From contig NZ_BJEG01000019.1 in NCBI RefSeq assembly GCF_005405545.1, positions 1 to 32,509 of the forward strand: a DNA stretch of 32,509 bases, given 5' to 3'. Numbering within the stretch: position 1 is the stretch's first letter; every line of letters begins with the position of its first letter. Source of the DNA: Weissella hellenica (GTDB lineage Bacteria > Bacillota > Bacilli > Lactobacillales > Lactobacillaceae). The notes beneath the pieces were generated by a model, which worked only from the letters and a program-made list of their open reading frames with translations, was not told where the DNA came from and did not search any database. A program made the position numbers and the translations under genes. Positions 25,578-32,509 of the stretch are shown here, one piece after another.

Positions 25578-28500
25578 ATGAATAAAAATAAAAAACTTGC
25601 AGTTGTTGTGCCTATGTATAACGTTGAGGATTACTTAACAGAAGCAGTAAATAGTATTTTGAATCAACAACTTACTGAAAAAGAGTTACAGATAATTTTA
25701 ATCGACGATGGCTCTGAAGATAACACCTTAAAAATTGCAAATAATTTTGCAAAAGAGTATCCCGGATTTATTGAGGTACATTCTTTTCAGAATGGTGGGC
25801 TGGGTACAGCCCGAAATAGGGGAACACGTATTGCTAATGCAGAGTATATTGCCTATTTAGATCCAGATGATCTTGTTGCAGAAAATAGCTATTCTTTAAT
25901 GCTGGACACTATTGAACGAACTGGTAGTGAGATTATTACAGGAAATGTCTTGAGGTTTAATTCAAAAAAGACATGGACTCCAGATTTGCATGCGAAAGCT
26001 ATTTTAGGCACATATGAGCATACCAGCTTGGATGAACACCCAGAATTAATTTGGGATGCTAGTTCTTGGAATAAATTGTACAGGCTAGGCTTTTTGAGAA
26101 AAAATAATTTTTACTTTCCAGAAGGTGTGCTTTATGAAGATTTTCCTATGGTAAACCCAGCATATGCAAAAGCAAATGGAATTGATGTTTTAAAACAAGT
26201 AGTATATATGTGGCGAGTGCGAGAGGGATCTATAACGCATCAGTCTACGGGAATTAAAGCTACAATGGATCGTATCAAGGTAAATCAGATTGCTTTGAAT
26301 GGATTGAAAAAATATAAAGCTTCAAAGGAAGTAATTGAAGAATTAGTCCTGAAAGGACTAAACATGGGGATTTTAGCCATGTTAAAAAAAGAAAAATATG
26401 CATTGATTCCTAAAGAAGATCGGCAAATCCTATTTAATACTTTGAAATCCTATTTATTAGGAATCAAAAATGAATATTTTGATAAGGTTAGTTATAAAAA
26501 TTTCATATTCTTTAAAACAGCAAAAAATACCATATCATTTGAAGAATGGGATAAGTTTGCACTTTTATATTTGAGAGATGGTATCCAATATAAGGGTGAG
26601 TGGATTGATAATGTTTATATGTTGAAAAACAATATAACAGACGCAGTTCGGCCTGCTCAGGATTGTGATTTTAAAGTTAATACAAAAGTAACAAATGCGG
26701 TATACCATAATGACAATTTAGTTGTTAAGGGTTGGTTTTTTCCTGAAATGTCAGATATGTCTTCAATAAATTTAATCGATAATGCAAAGATTAATTTACT
26801 GTCAGAAGATAATCAGTATATTGTTAGAGATATAGGTAGCGTAAATTTTAGTTTCAGTCATGAAATCACGGCAAAATTTGGGTACAACAAAACGCATTTT
26901 ATATTGGATGGTGCTGATTTTAACTATGACTACTCACTATTTGAATTGAGTGTACCAAGTGAAGTCTTTCATCAATTGAAGGTACTAAAAAATGCAAAAT
27001 TAGAATTAGAGGCAAAAGTCGACGGAATTTTGGTCAAAGGATTTATCGGTAATCCTTTGAAAAGAGTTACCGATATATGGCCAGAACCTTATGTTTCTGA
27101 AAATGGGACTGTTTTACATATTGATTATCCCAGAAGTGATTGGCAATTACGAATAACATACTCTGAAGATGAACCAGTAATCAGTCTTAAGGATAGTGAT
27201 ACATTTGAAATTTGCAACTCTTTGGGGCAAGTTAGTCTATTTTCTGGAGATCAAGAATTACCACTTAATGTATTCGGAAATCAAGTTAAAATTCCTTTAA
27301 AATTTCAAGAGTCATTTAATAATTTTGATAGTACTTACAGAAAAAAATGGCAATTTATTACAAAAAACAGTTCAGTGCAAAAACCCGTATACTTTTTTGG
27401 AGAAAAACAGCAGTTTGATAACGATGTTTCTTTTGAAGTTTTTAATTCTGAAAGGGGATTAGCTAATTTAAGCATTACGTGGATATACCCATTTATATCT
27501 GATTTAAAAATTTTGGGGAATACGTTATACCTAACTATTAGATTGGTGGGGTGGCAAAATGAAGCAAGTTCTGTTCAGATTTTAGCTGATCCCAATCTTC
27601 CAGATATTATTTGGGATACCCAAAAAATTTCAAACAATGAATATCAGTTGGTCATTCCCTTGACATTAGATGGTTTTGGAGATAAAAAATGGTTGAATAT
27701 TCATGCACATCTTCAATTTGAAGATGGCTACGTTACTGATGAACTAGTTCGTTGGGGATTATTCAATAGTGAACTATTGGACGCTTCTATGGAAATAAGT
27801 GGACTAACATGGAAATTTGCATATCTAAAAAAATATGCATTTGGAGGTTTTGCAATTCAGAGAACTGCAAATAGGCTGTATAGAGAACAAACGGGAGCTT
27901 TTGAAAGCTTTTTAGAAAGTAGTTATTCAAAATGGGTACACCAGCCCGTGCTGAATAATGTTGTTATGTGGTCGGCATATTGGGGTCGTGATAATAAGTT
28001 TGGTGGAAATCCGTTGGCTTTATTTAATTTTGTCTCAGAGAATTACCCTGAATTGCAGAATGTAATTGTTGTTCAAAATAAATTAAGAAGTTTTACGGAA
28101 TTTAAAAATGCAAAGGTTATTTCATTTGGTACTAAGGAATATTGGTATTATCAAGCTCGGGCAAAATATTTTATAAACGATGTAAATTGGACAGATCGTA
28201 ATAGAAATAAAAGACCAGAACAAGTTGAAATGGAAACAATGCACGGAACACCTTTGAAAGCAATGGGATTTGACGTACTAGATGAGTGGAAGGATACATC
28301 ATATTACTCATATCTCCGGAGGTTTAATAACTATGACTATTTAGTAGTTCCAAGTGAATTTGTGTCTAACTATGCGCAACATGCCTTTCAAGTACACCCT
28401 AAAATTTTAAAAACAGGTTATCCAAGAAATGATGTATTTTTTAAAAAATATTCAGATCATGAAAAAAAGGAAATGAAACAAAAATACAATCTACCAGTCA

Positions 28501-29048
28501 ATAAAAAAATAATTTTATATGCACCAACATGGAGAAATCAAGATCAAAAAATCCCAACAAATATTAATAAATTATTTAATATAAAAAATATGTACGATTC
28601 TTTGAATGATGATACTATCATAGTTGTAAAAAATCATAATTTTGAAAAGTTAACCGGAATTGACAAAAAATATCAAAGTAAAATCATCTTAGCTGATGAA
28701 ACTGCAAGTATCGAGTCTTTATATATCATTTCTGATGCCGTGATAACGGATTATTCTTCAGTTATGTTTGATTATGCATTATTAAATAAACCAATGATTT
28801 TTTGGGCATTTGATTATGAAGAGTATGTAAAAAATAGAGGGATAAATTTTGATTTGAAGGCAGATGCTCCAGGTCCGTTTGTACAGGATGAAAAAGATTT
28901 GATTAATTGGGTAAATAAATTCGATCAAATTTCTTCCCAATATAGCGATAAAATAATAGCATTCAAAGACAAATTCGGCCAATATGATGTTGGAACGGCA
29001 AGCCGTCAAATTGCTGAAATAATTTGGGGAGAGAAAAATTTTGATTAA
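25578..29048 (+). CDS. Bifunctional GT2 glycosyltransferase / CDP-glycerol glycerophosphotransferase
   Basis: The protein of about 1,156 residues has a GT2 domain at 1-230 (VVVPMYNVEDYL, IDDGSEDNT, YLDPDDLV) that adds sugar from a nucleotide donor. A helical part extends to about 330. The middle (about 360-780) is strand-rich. The C-terminal 350 residues are TagF-type: METMHGTPLKAMGFD, LYAPTWRNQ, VVKNHN, and VITDYSSVMFDY. The usual NTWHGTP and VKVHP motifs are altered to METMHGTP and VKNHN, but both His are kept. The combined activities could build a repeating sugar-glycerol-phosphate unit. This architecture is known in Firmicutes capsule and teichoic acid loci. GAGG at 25565-25568 is 9 bases before the ATG at 25578; an ATG at 25569 has no spaced site. 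The end overlaps the next start by 8 bases. Confidence 0.85.
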   Translation: MNKNKKLAVVVPMYNVEDYLTEAVNSILNQQLTEKELQIILIDDGSEDNTLKIANNFAKEYPGFIEVHSFQNGGLGTARNRGTRIANAEYIAYLDPDDLVAENSYSLMLDTIERTGSEIITGNVLRFNSKKTWTPDLHAKAILGTYEHTSLDEHPELIWDASSWNKLYRLGFLRKNNFYFPEGVLYEDFPMVNPAYAKANGIDVLKQVVYMWRVREGSITHQSTGIKATMDRIKVNQIALNGLKKYKASKEVIEELVLKGLNMGILAMLKKEKYALIPKEDRQILFNTLKSYLLGIKNEYFDKVSYKNFIFFKTAKNTISFEEWDKFALLYLRDGIQYKGEWIDNVYMLKNNITDAVRPAQDCDFKVNTKVTNAVYHNDNLVVKGWFFPEMSDMSSINLIDNAKINLLSEDNQYIVRDIGSVNFSFSHEITAKFGYNKTHFILDGADFNYDYSLFELSVPSEVFHQLKVLKNAKLELEAKVDGILVKGFIGNPLKRVTDIWPEPYVSENGTVLHIDYPRSDWQLRITYSEDEPVISLKDSDTFEICNSLGQVSLFSGDQELPLNVFGNQVKIPLKFQESFNNFDSTYRKKWQFITKNSSVQKPVYFFGEKQQFDNDVSFEVFNSERGLANLSITWIYPFISDLKILGNTLYLTIRLVGWQNEASSVQILADPNLPDIIWDTQKISNNEYQLVIPLTLDGFGDKKWLNIHAHLQFEDGYVTDELVRWGLFNSELLDASMEISGLTWKFAYLKKYAFGGFAIQRTANRLYREQTGAFESFLESSYSKWVHQPVLNNVVMWSAYWGRDNKFGGNPLALFNFVSENYPELQNVIVVQNKLRSFTEFKNAKVISFGTKEYWYYQARAKYFINDVNWTDRNRNKRPEQVEMETMHGTPLKAMGFDVLDEWKDTSYYSYLRRFNNYDYLVVPSEFVSNYAQHAFQVHPKILKTGYPRNDVFFKKYSDHEKKEMKQKYNLPVNKKIILYAPTWRNQDQKIPTNINKLFNIKNMYDSLNDDTIIVVKNHNFEKLTGIDKKYQSKIILADETASIESLYIISDAVITDYSSVMFDYALLNKPMIFWAFDYEEYVKNRGINFDLKADAPGPFVQDEKDLINWVNKFDQISSQYSDKIIAFKDKFGQYDVGTASRQIAEIIWGEKNFD

Positions 29049-30621
29049 TGTTTTAGTTGCTGGTAGTCAGGCTACACAATTTATTTTTGATGACAGCGTT
29101 AATATGTACTTTCATAATGAAAATTTAGATATTACTACATTTTCAGGCCAGTTTTTTATAGAAAATTATCAAAAATTAATAGAATTGATTGGCGCTAATG
29201 ATATAGATATATTAGTTTTTGATTTATTATTTGATGTTGTTAAAAGCAAATTCAAAAATGAAAATTTTGAAAATCAATTAAAAAAATTTTTTTCTGATTT
29301 ATTTACAGTAAAAAAAGGTTTGAAAATAATATACAATTCTCCTCGTTATGTTAATAGAGTGATTGTTGATGAAAATTGGAATGATAAAAGTCATGCTGGT
29401 ACAGAGTTTCTAGACTTAAAAATTCAGGCAAATAGGAATAAAGATTTAGATCAATTGGAAGAATATATTGTTAATCATTTTGACAATGTTGATTTAATGT
29501 ATTTTGACAAAAATTGTTCCGCTTTAGAGTTTAATAAGAAAAAGGGCTTTGCAGATTTATACTTTAATCAAGCTTATTATTTGTATCAATCAATTCAATT
29601 TGAAAAAATATCGAAGAAATTTTTTAGAGAATTTCCATTGTATATTAAATTTAATTGTTTTGATGAAATTGAGAGATATTTTGAACATTCAGATAATAAA
29701 TTAAAAGATCCAAATACAATTATTCTTCTTGAAAATGTGGATGGAGCCGCTTTAGCGTATCAGACAACTAGTGGGAAAAAACAAATAATTTTGCGTAAAT
29801 TATTACAAATGGATTATATTATAGACGGAAGTTTTGGGAGAACAAAACGATTGATACACCGGAGTAATTTTTATAGATCTAATATGAAAAAATTACATAA
29901 TATATGGTATACGGAAGAAATTAATAAAAAACGTTTATCAGGATCTAATAAACCTAAAAGAATTTTGTTTTATTTTACTCCAATGTCTGCTCCCAAATGG
30001 GCGACTGATAATTTTGCTGAACAGGCATTACCAGATAGATTTAAGAGTTTATCAAGATCGTTGGTAAAGGATACATTGTTAATAAGAATTGCAGATGTAA
30101 ATCTTACCCGTGGTTCGTACTTTATGTCCAGTGTGAATTATCCAGAATATGAGAAAAACATTGTCAATTTTATATATGCAAAGATTAAAGAATACAATGT
30201 TTTAAAGGAAAACGTTGTTTTTTATGGATTTTCTAGGGGAGGATTAGGGTCTTTGTATTATGGAAAATTACTTGATTTCCAGGTAGTTTCAATAGATCCA
30301 GTTGTGGATGCTAGCTATTTTCTAAATAATAAAAACGACCCACATTTCTTAGAAGGGACAAGAAAGATAAGTTTTGTGGATGAATTAAATTCTTTGGATG
30401 ATTCCAAACAAAAGTATTCGAAAATCGTATTGTCAAATAGTGGAACTGTTAATCAAATTTTTGAGAATAGTGTTGAGCCATTAAACGAAGGAAGTACTCT
30501 CAAAAAAATAAACTTAGAGGATACAAATATCAGATGGCATGGACAGCTGGCAAATCAGACTGTTCCAGAATCGTTAACATTAATAAATCAATTACTTGAT
30601 AGTCGTTTTAAGCTAAACTAA
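29041..30621 (+). CDS. DUF6270/SGNH-like N-terminus fused to an Asp2/XcbB-like alpha/beta hydrolase
   Basis: The 526-residue protein starts at a TTG overlapping the previous stop. GGGGAGAG lies 7 bases upstream and supports that start. Residues 1-195 resemble the SGNH-like DUF6270 domain (VLVAGSQATQFIF at the start in place of GSCxxR, and FADLYFNQAYYLY at the end). Residues 300-526 resemble an alpha/beta hydrolase of the Asp2 type and the XcbB/CpsF capsule family. The nucleophile elbow is GFSRGGLGSLYYG, SIDPVVD follows, and RWHGQLANQ supplies a candidate catalytic His. Asp2 of the accessory Sec system acetylates glycans on serine-rich proteins. XcbB/CpsF proteins sit in capsule loci with unclear function. 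I infer acyl transfer to, or hydrolysis on, the polymer. The Cys-to-Gln change in the first motif may disable the SGNH half. Confidence 0.6.
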   Translation: MINVLVAGSQATQFIFDDSVNMYFHNENLDITTFSGQFFIENYQKLIELIGANDIDILVFDLLFDVVKSKFKNENFENQLKKFFSDLFTVKKGLKIIYNSPRYVNRVIVDENWNDKSHAGTEFLDLKIQANRNKDLDQLEEYIVNHFDNVDLMYFDKNCSALEFNKKKGFADLYFNQAYYLYQSIQFEKISKKFFREFPLYIKFNCFDEIERYFEHSDNKLKDPNTIILLENVDGAALAYQTTSGKKQIILRKLLQMDYIIDGSFGRTKRLIHRSNFYRSNMKKLHNIWYTEEINKKRLSGSNKPKRILFYFTPMSAPKWATDNFAEQALPDRFKSLSRSLVKDTLLIRIADVNLTRGSYFMSSVNYPEYEKNIVNFIYAKIKEYNVLKENVVFYGFSRGGLGSLYYGKLLDFQVVSIDPVVDASYFLNNKNDPHFLEGTRKISFVDELNSLDDSKQKYSKIVLSNSGTVNQIFENSVEPLNEGSTLKKINLEDTNIRWHGQLANQTVPESLTLINQLLDSRFKLN

Positions 30622-30660
30622 ATTAATTTGGGATGTTTAAGTAAAACGTATGTAGTGGAC

Positions 30661-30670
30661 AGGAGGTGAT
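30661..30670 (+). promoter_or_regulatory. Perfect Shine-Dalgarno site before the split GT gene
   Basis: AGGAGGTGAT is fully complementary to the usual 3' end of 16S rRNA. It decides the start at GTG 30672 (or TTG 30675) and shows that this gene is meant to be well translated. Confidence 0.7.
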
Positions 30671-30671
30671 T

Positions 30672-30920
30672 GTGTTGGAAGAATATATTGATTATTTAAA
30701 ACATTTAAATGATATTAAATTAAAAACAGATATATATGTTTTTAGTAGAGATCAAATTGGAAATTATTATAATCAGGATGTAGCAGATAAATTGATGGAT
30801 TTAGGCATGAAAACTGACTTTTTTTTAGAAAGAAGTCAGAGAAATGATAATTGGTTTGCATATTTGGCTGTTATTAAAAATGCTAAACTTAGAGTTGAAA
30901 AAGTTGAAAAAAATCAGTAA
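30672..30920 (+). CDS. N-terminal part of a capsular transferase, ILEI-like domain, frame ends early
   Basis: This 82-residue reading frame looks like the first part of a longer protein. It has GNYYNQDVADKLMDLGM and FAYLAVIKNAKLRVEKV segments, which resemble the beginning of the ILEI/FAM3-like domain common in bacterial capsule glycosyltransferases. It stops at 30918-30920, a few codons after A7 (30907-30913). In the -1 frame the sequence continues without a stop into the next reading frame, and the joined text is sensible (VEKK-SVKIDYDDENISIIS). I therefore treat it as the N-terminus of the gene that runs to 32,269, broken or regulated by a frameshift. The alternative, a free small protein, is less likely. 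Confidence 0.7.
   Translation: MLEEYIDYLKHLNDIKLKTDIYVFSRDQIGNYYNQDVADKLMDLGMKTDFFLERSQRNDNWFAYLAVIKNAKLRVEKVEKNQ
30906..30914 (+). other. A7 run with -1 slippery heptamer joining two frames
   Basis: In the upstream frame the bases read GAA AAA AAT, so 30908-30914 is A-AAA-AAT, of the X-XXY-YYZ form. Slipping back by one base continues exactly in the frame of the downstream coding region. A stop in that downstream frame (TGA at 30905-30907) lies immediately before the run, and the stop of the upstream frame lies 4 bases after the heptamer. The same join would result from one extra A (A8). Confidence 0.6.
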
Positions 30921-30997
30921 AGATTGATTATGATGATGAAAACATTTCCATAATTTCAACTCGGTGGTCTAAAAAATATGGTAATCTTAATCCCGTA

Positions 30998-32269
30998 GTG
31001 ATTGATAAAAAAAATAGGAGGAGTCTACTGAATAGTTTTAAAAACTTTAGAGGATTGATTTTTGTTGTATATAAAGATGGTGAATTTTTAGAATTAAAGG
31101 CATTTGATACTTCTTGGAAAAAAGGAGAAATAACAACTTCATTGGCTTTAAAAAGAGAAAATATATACGAAAACTATTACTCAAAAATAACGACATACTC
31201 TAGAGATTTATCACTAAAGCACACAATAATTGATTTGATTATACAAGAAAAATATAATCTTGCTAGTGAAATTTTGCGAGATATAATTTTTGACTCTCAG
31301 GTTGTATTTGATTGGATTTATGAATATTATATAGGATTACAGTTTGAATATTTAAACAATATCGAGGGCGGTAGAGGTTTTTTTGAAGAGAGAAAAGCAT
31401 TAATTAGTCCGCAATCAAACATTCACAAGTTTATAAACAAATATGATGATAAACATTTATTGTCGAAACTCATTTTATCTGATTATTTTGAAGCAAATAA
31501 AGAATCTATAAAACAAATATCTTCAAAAATATTTGAAGATACAAATCGTTTTTCTGAATTTCCTGTGTTTGTATATTGGGGACAAGGTTTTGAACAGGCT
31601 CCAGATATTGTTAAAGCATCTTTTGGAAGACTAAAAAAGGTAGTGCCTAAAGAGGCGTTAATTGTTTTGTCAGATGAAAATATTGGTGACTATATTGATT
31701 TACCCGATTATGTAATTAATTTGAGCCATACTAATAAAGCTAATTATTCAGATTATTTACGGTTTGCATTACTTGCAAAATATGGAGGCGCTTGGGTAGA
31801 TGCGACGTTATTTGTCAGTGAAGATTTTTATGATCAGTTACTGAATTTTAATGCTATAAAGTCTAACTATCCAATGGATGGCCCAATTACCGTGATGGGA
31901 AGTTGGTTTAGAATCTACAAGCAGTCAAGTCATTTGGGAGAAAAAATAATGCAAGCTACAACAATGTTTTGGCTACAGCATTTTAAAAGCTTTCCATTCT
32001 ATTTTTTTATTGACTTTTTAGAGCAGTACTATTCAGACTATATGATAGAGGATGGTAAAGAAAGAGATGTCTTTCCTTGGCAAGGTAGAAATAATTCTTT
32101 TCTTATTAGAAATAACCTAGGTAATAAATTTAATGTAGATTGGTCGGAAAATATTTTAAGTAAAACTCCGGTTCATAAATTAAATTATAAATTGTCAGAT
32201 TGGGAAAATCTTAAGAAGGATGATAGCATATATTCCGCTATTATTAACAAGCAATATCCTTTCAATTAA
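30998..32269 (+). CDS. GT32-like capsular polysaccharide transferase, main part
   Basis: The open frame begins just after the TGA at 30905-30907, and the first possible start is GTG 30998, which has no ribosome site. AGGAGG at 31016-31021 is followed by no usable start codon, only CTG at 31028, so independent translation is doubtful. Residues 1-45 continue the ILEI-like domain (NFRGLIFVVYKDGEFLELKAFDTS). Residues 55-190 are helical. From about 190 a GT32/Caps_synth-like domain is visible: FPVFVYWGQGFEQAPDIVK, then SDYLRFALLAKYGGAWVDAT as the DxD-like donor-binding block, and MGSWFRIYK. Such enzymes add sugars to surface glycans. The natural product is most likely a fusion with 30672-30920. 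The terminator at 32,456 follows. Confidence 0.75.
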   Translation: MIDKKNRRSLLNSFKNFRGLIFVVYKDGEFLELKAFDTSWKKGEITTSLALKRENIYENYYSKITTYSRDLSLKHTIIDLIIQEKYNLASEILRDIIFDSQVVFDWIYEYYIGLQFEYLNNIEGGRGFFEERKALISPQSNIHKFINKYDDKHLLSKLILSDYFEANKESIKQISSKIFEDTNRFSEFPVFVYWGQGFEQAPDIVKASFGRLKKVVPKEALIVLSDENIGDYIDLPDYVINLSHTNKANYSDYLRFALLAKYGGAWVDATLFVSEDFYDQLLNFNAIKSNYPMDGPITVMGSWFRIYKQSSHLGEKIMQATTMFWLQHFKSFPFYFFIDFLEQYYSDYMIEDGKERDVFPWQGRNNSFLIRNNLGNKFNVDWSENILSKTPVHKLNYKLSDWENLKKDDSIYSAIINKQYPFN

Positions 32270-32455
32270 GCTTTAATCAATGAATTATACCAAGGATTAC
32301 TACTTATATTGTAAGGAACTTATTGAACTGAACATCAAAAATTGGATTGGGTAACTACTGGTTAGAGAGATGTTGGTACCGAAGCAAAATTTTGGGGTTT
32401 TATGTTAAATAACCTGTAAATCCGTGAAATTGATTAAAGAGTTTGTGAAATATAG
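32270..32455. other. Gap after the last gene
   Basis: No supportable gene. Short open stretches such as one ending in a TAA at 32417-32419 could be decayed coding sequence, but I cannot identify a parent. The stretch lies between the GT32-like gene and its terminator. Confidence 0.4.
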
Positions 32456-32497
32456 CTTGCGAATCTGGTAATTTTGTCAGATTCGCAAGTTTTTTTT
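32456..32497 (+). terminator. Strong terminator of the surface-polymer operon
   Basis: CTTGCGAATCTG (32456-32467) pairs perfectly with CAGATTCGCAAG (32478-32489) over a 10-base loop and is followed by eight T. Confidence 0.95.
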
Positions 32498-32509
32498 AGT
32501 TAGTAGGGT

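Noticed and set aside
30902-30961. AGTTGAAA/TTTCAACT inverted repeat as a frameshift stimulator
   Set aside because: The left arm covers the slippery site itself, whereas stimulators normally begin 5-9 bases downstream, so I do not count it as evidence for programmed frameshifting.
32270-32455. Remnant of a further transferase gene after the last coding region
   Set aside because: Short open pieces exist but no motif can be identified, and stops occur in all frames.

Overview
The window looks like a chromosomal segment of a low-GC lactic acid bacterium of the Leuconostocaceae type. Weissella is my best guess. The basis is LysM surface proteins with Ala/Ser/Gln-rich linkers, a KxYKxGKxW-type signal peptide, an M29 aminopeptidase, an Mga-type regulator and a poly(glycerol phosphate) teichoic acid locus. 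The genus is an inference and no 16S gene is present. I see no tRNA, rRNA, transposase, integrase or CRISPR array.

Left part (1 to about 11,800) is housekeeping and cell envelope. It holds a LysM/APF-like secreted protein (403-1143), a DHA2 drug exporter with its DUF4811 partner (1462-3768), a cold-shock protein with a 5'-UTR hairpin (4025-4225), an RluA-family pseudouridine synthase (4301-5197) and a LysM-CAP secreted protein preceded by a consensus WalR box (5347-6450). Next come a convergent M29 aminopeptidase (6559-7797, minus), a membrane-anchored TPR/coiled-coil protein (7961-8614), the msrA-msrB pair (8659-9634), an Mga-like regulator (9809-11302) and a YbjQ-family protein (11381-11716). 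Most units end in clear intrinsic terminators.

Middle part (11,994 to about 21,502) is one long co-directional envelope-polymer operon with short gaps or overlaps. It carries a LicD-family transferase, a two-TM protein with an acidic tail, TagH (ABC ATPase with a TM and LysM tail), TagG (permease), a small secreted protein and a free-standing beta-rich protein resembling the N-terminal domain of TarM/GtfB-type glycosyltransferases. These are followed by a very large TagF-glycosyltransferase fusion with a roughly 520-residue SH3/GW-like insertion inside the glycosyltransferase, and by TagD (glycerol-3-phosphate cytidylyltransferase). Together they would make CDP-glycerol, polymerise and glycosylate a glycerol-phosphate chain, and export it.

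Right part (about 21,539-32,497) continues on the same strand but becomes much more AT-rich and uses AGA-type arginine codons, which suggests a horizontally acquired or strain-variable module. It contains an SGNH hydrolase with an extra C-terminal domain, an unrecognised 143-residue protein, a 769-residue protein built of two long repeats plus a third partial one, and a GT2-TagF bifunctional transferase. It ends with a DUF6270-like/Asp2-like (possibly XcbB/CpsF-like) hydrolase and a GT32-like capsular transferase whose reading frame is split at an A7 run that has the form of a -1 slippery heptamer. A strong terminator closes the unit at 32,456-32,497. The unusual content is this module together with the GW-inserted TagF-glycosyltransferase. 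I read it as a system that makes and decorates a phosphoglycerol-containing surface glycan, with several domain fusions that are not standard wall teichoic acid genes.
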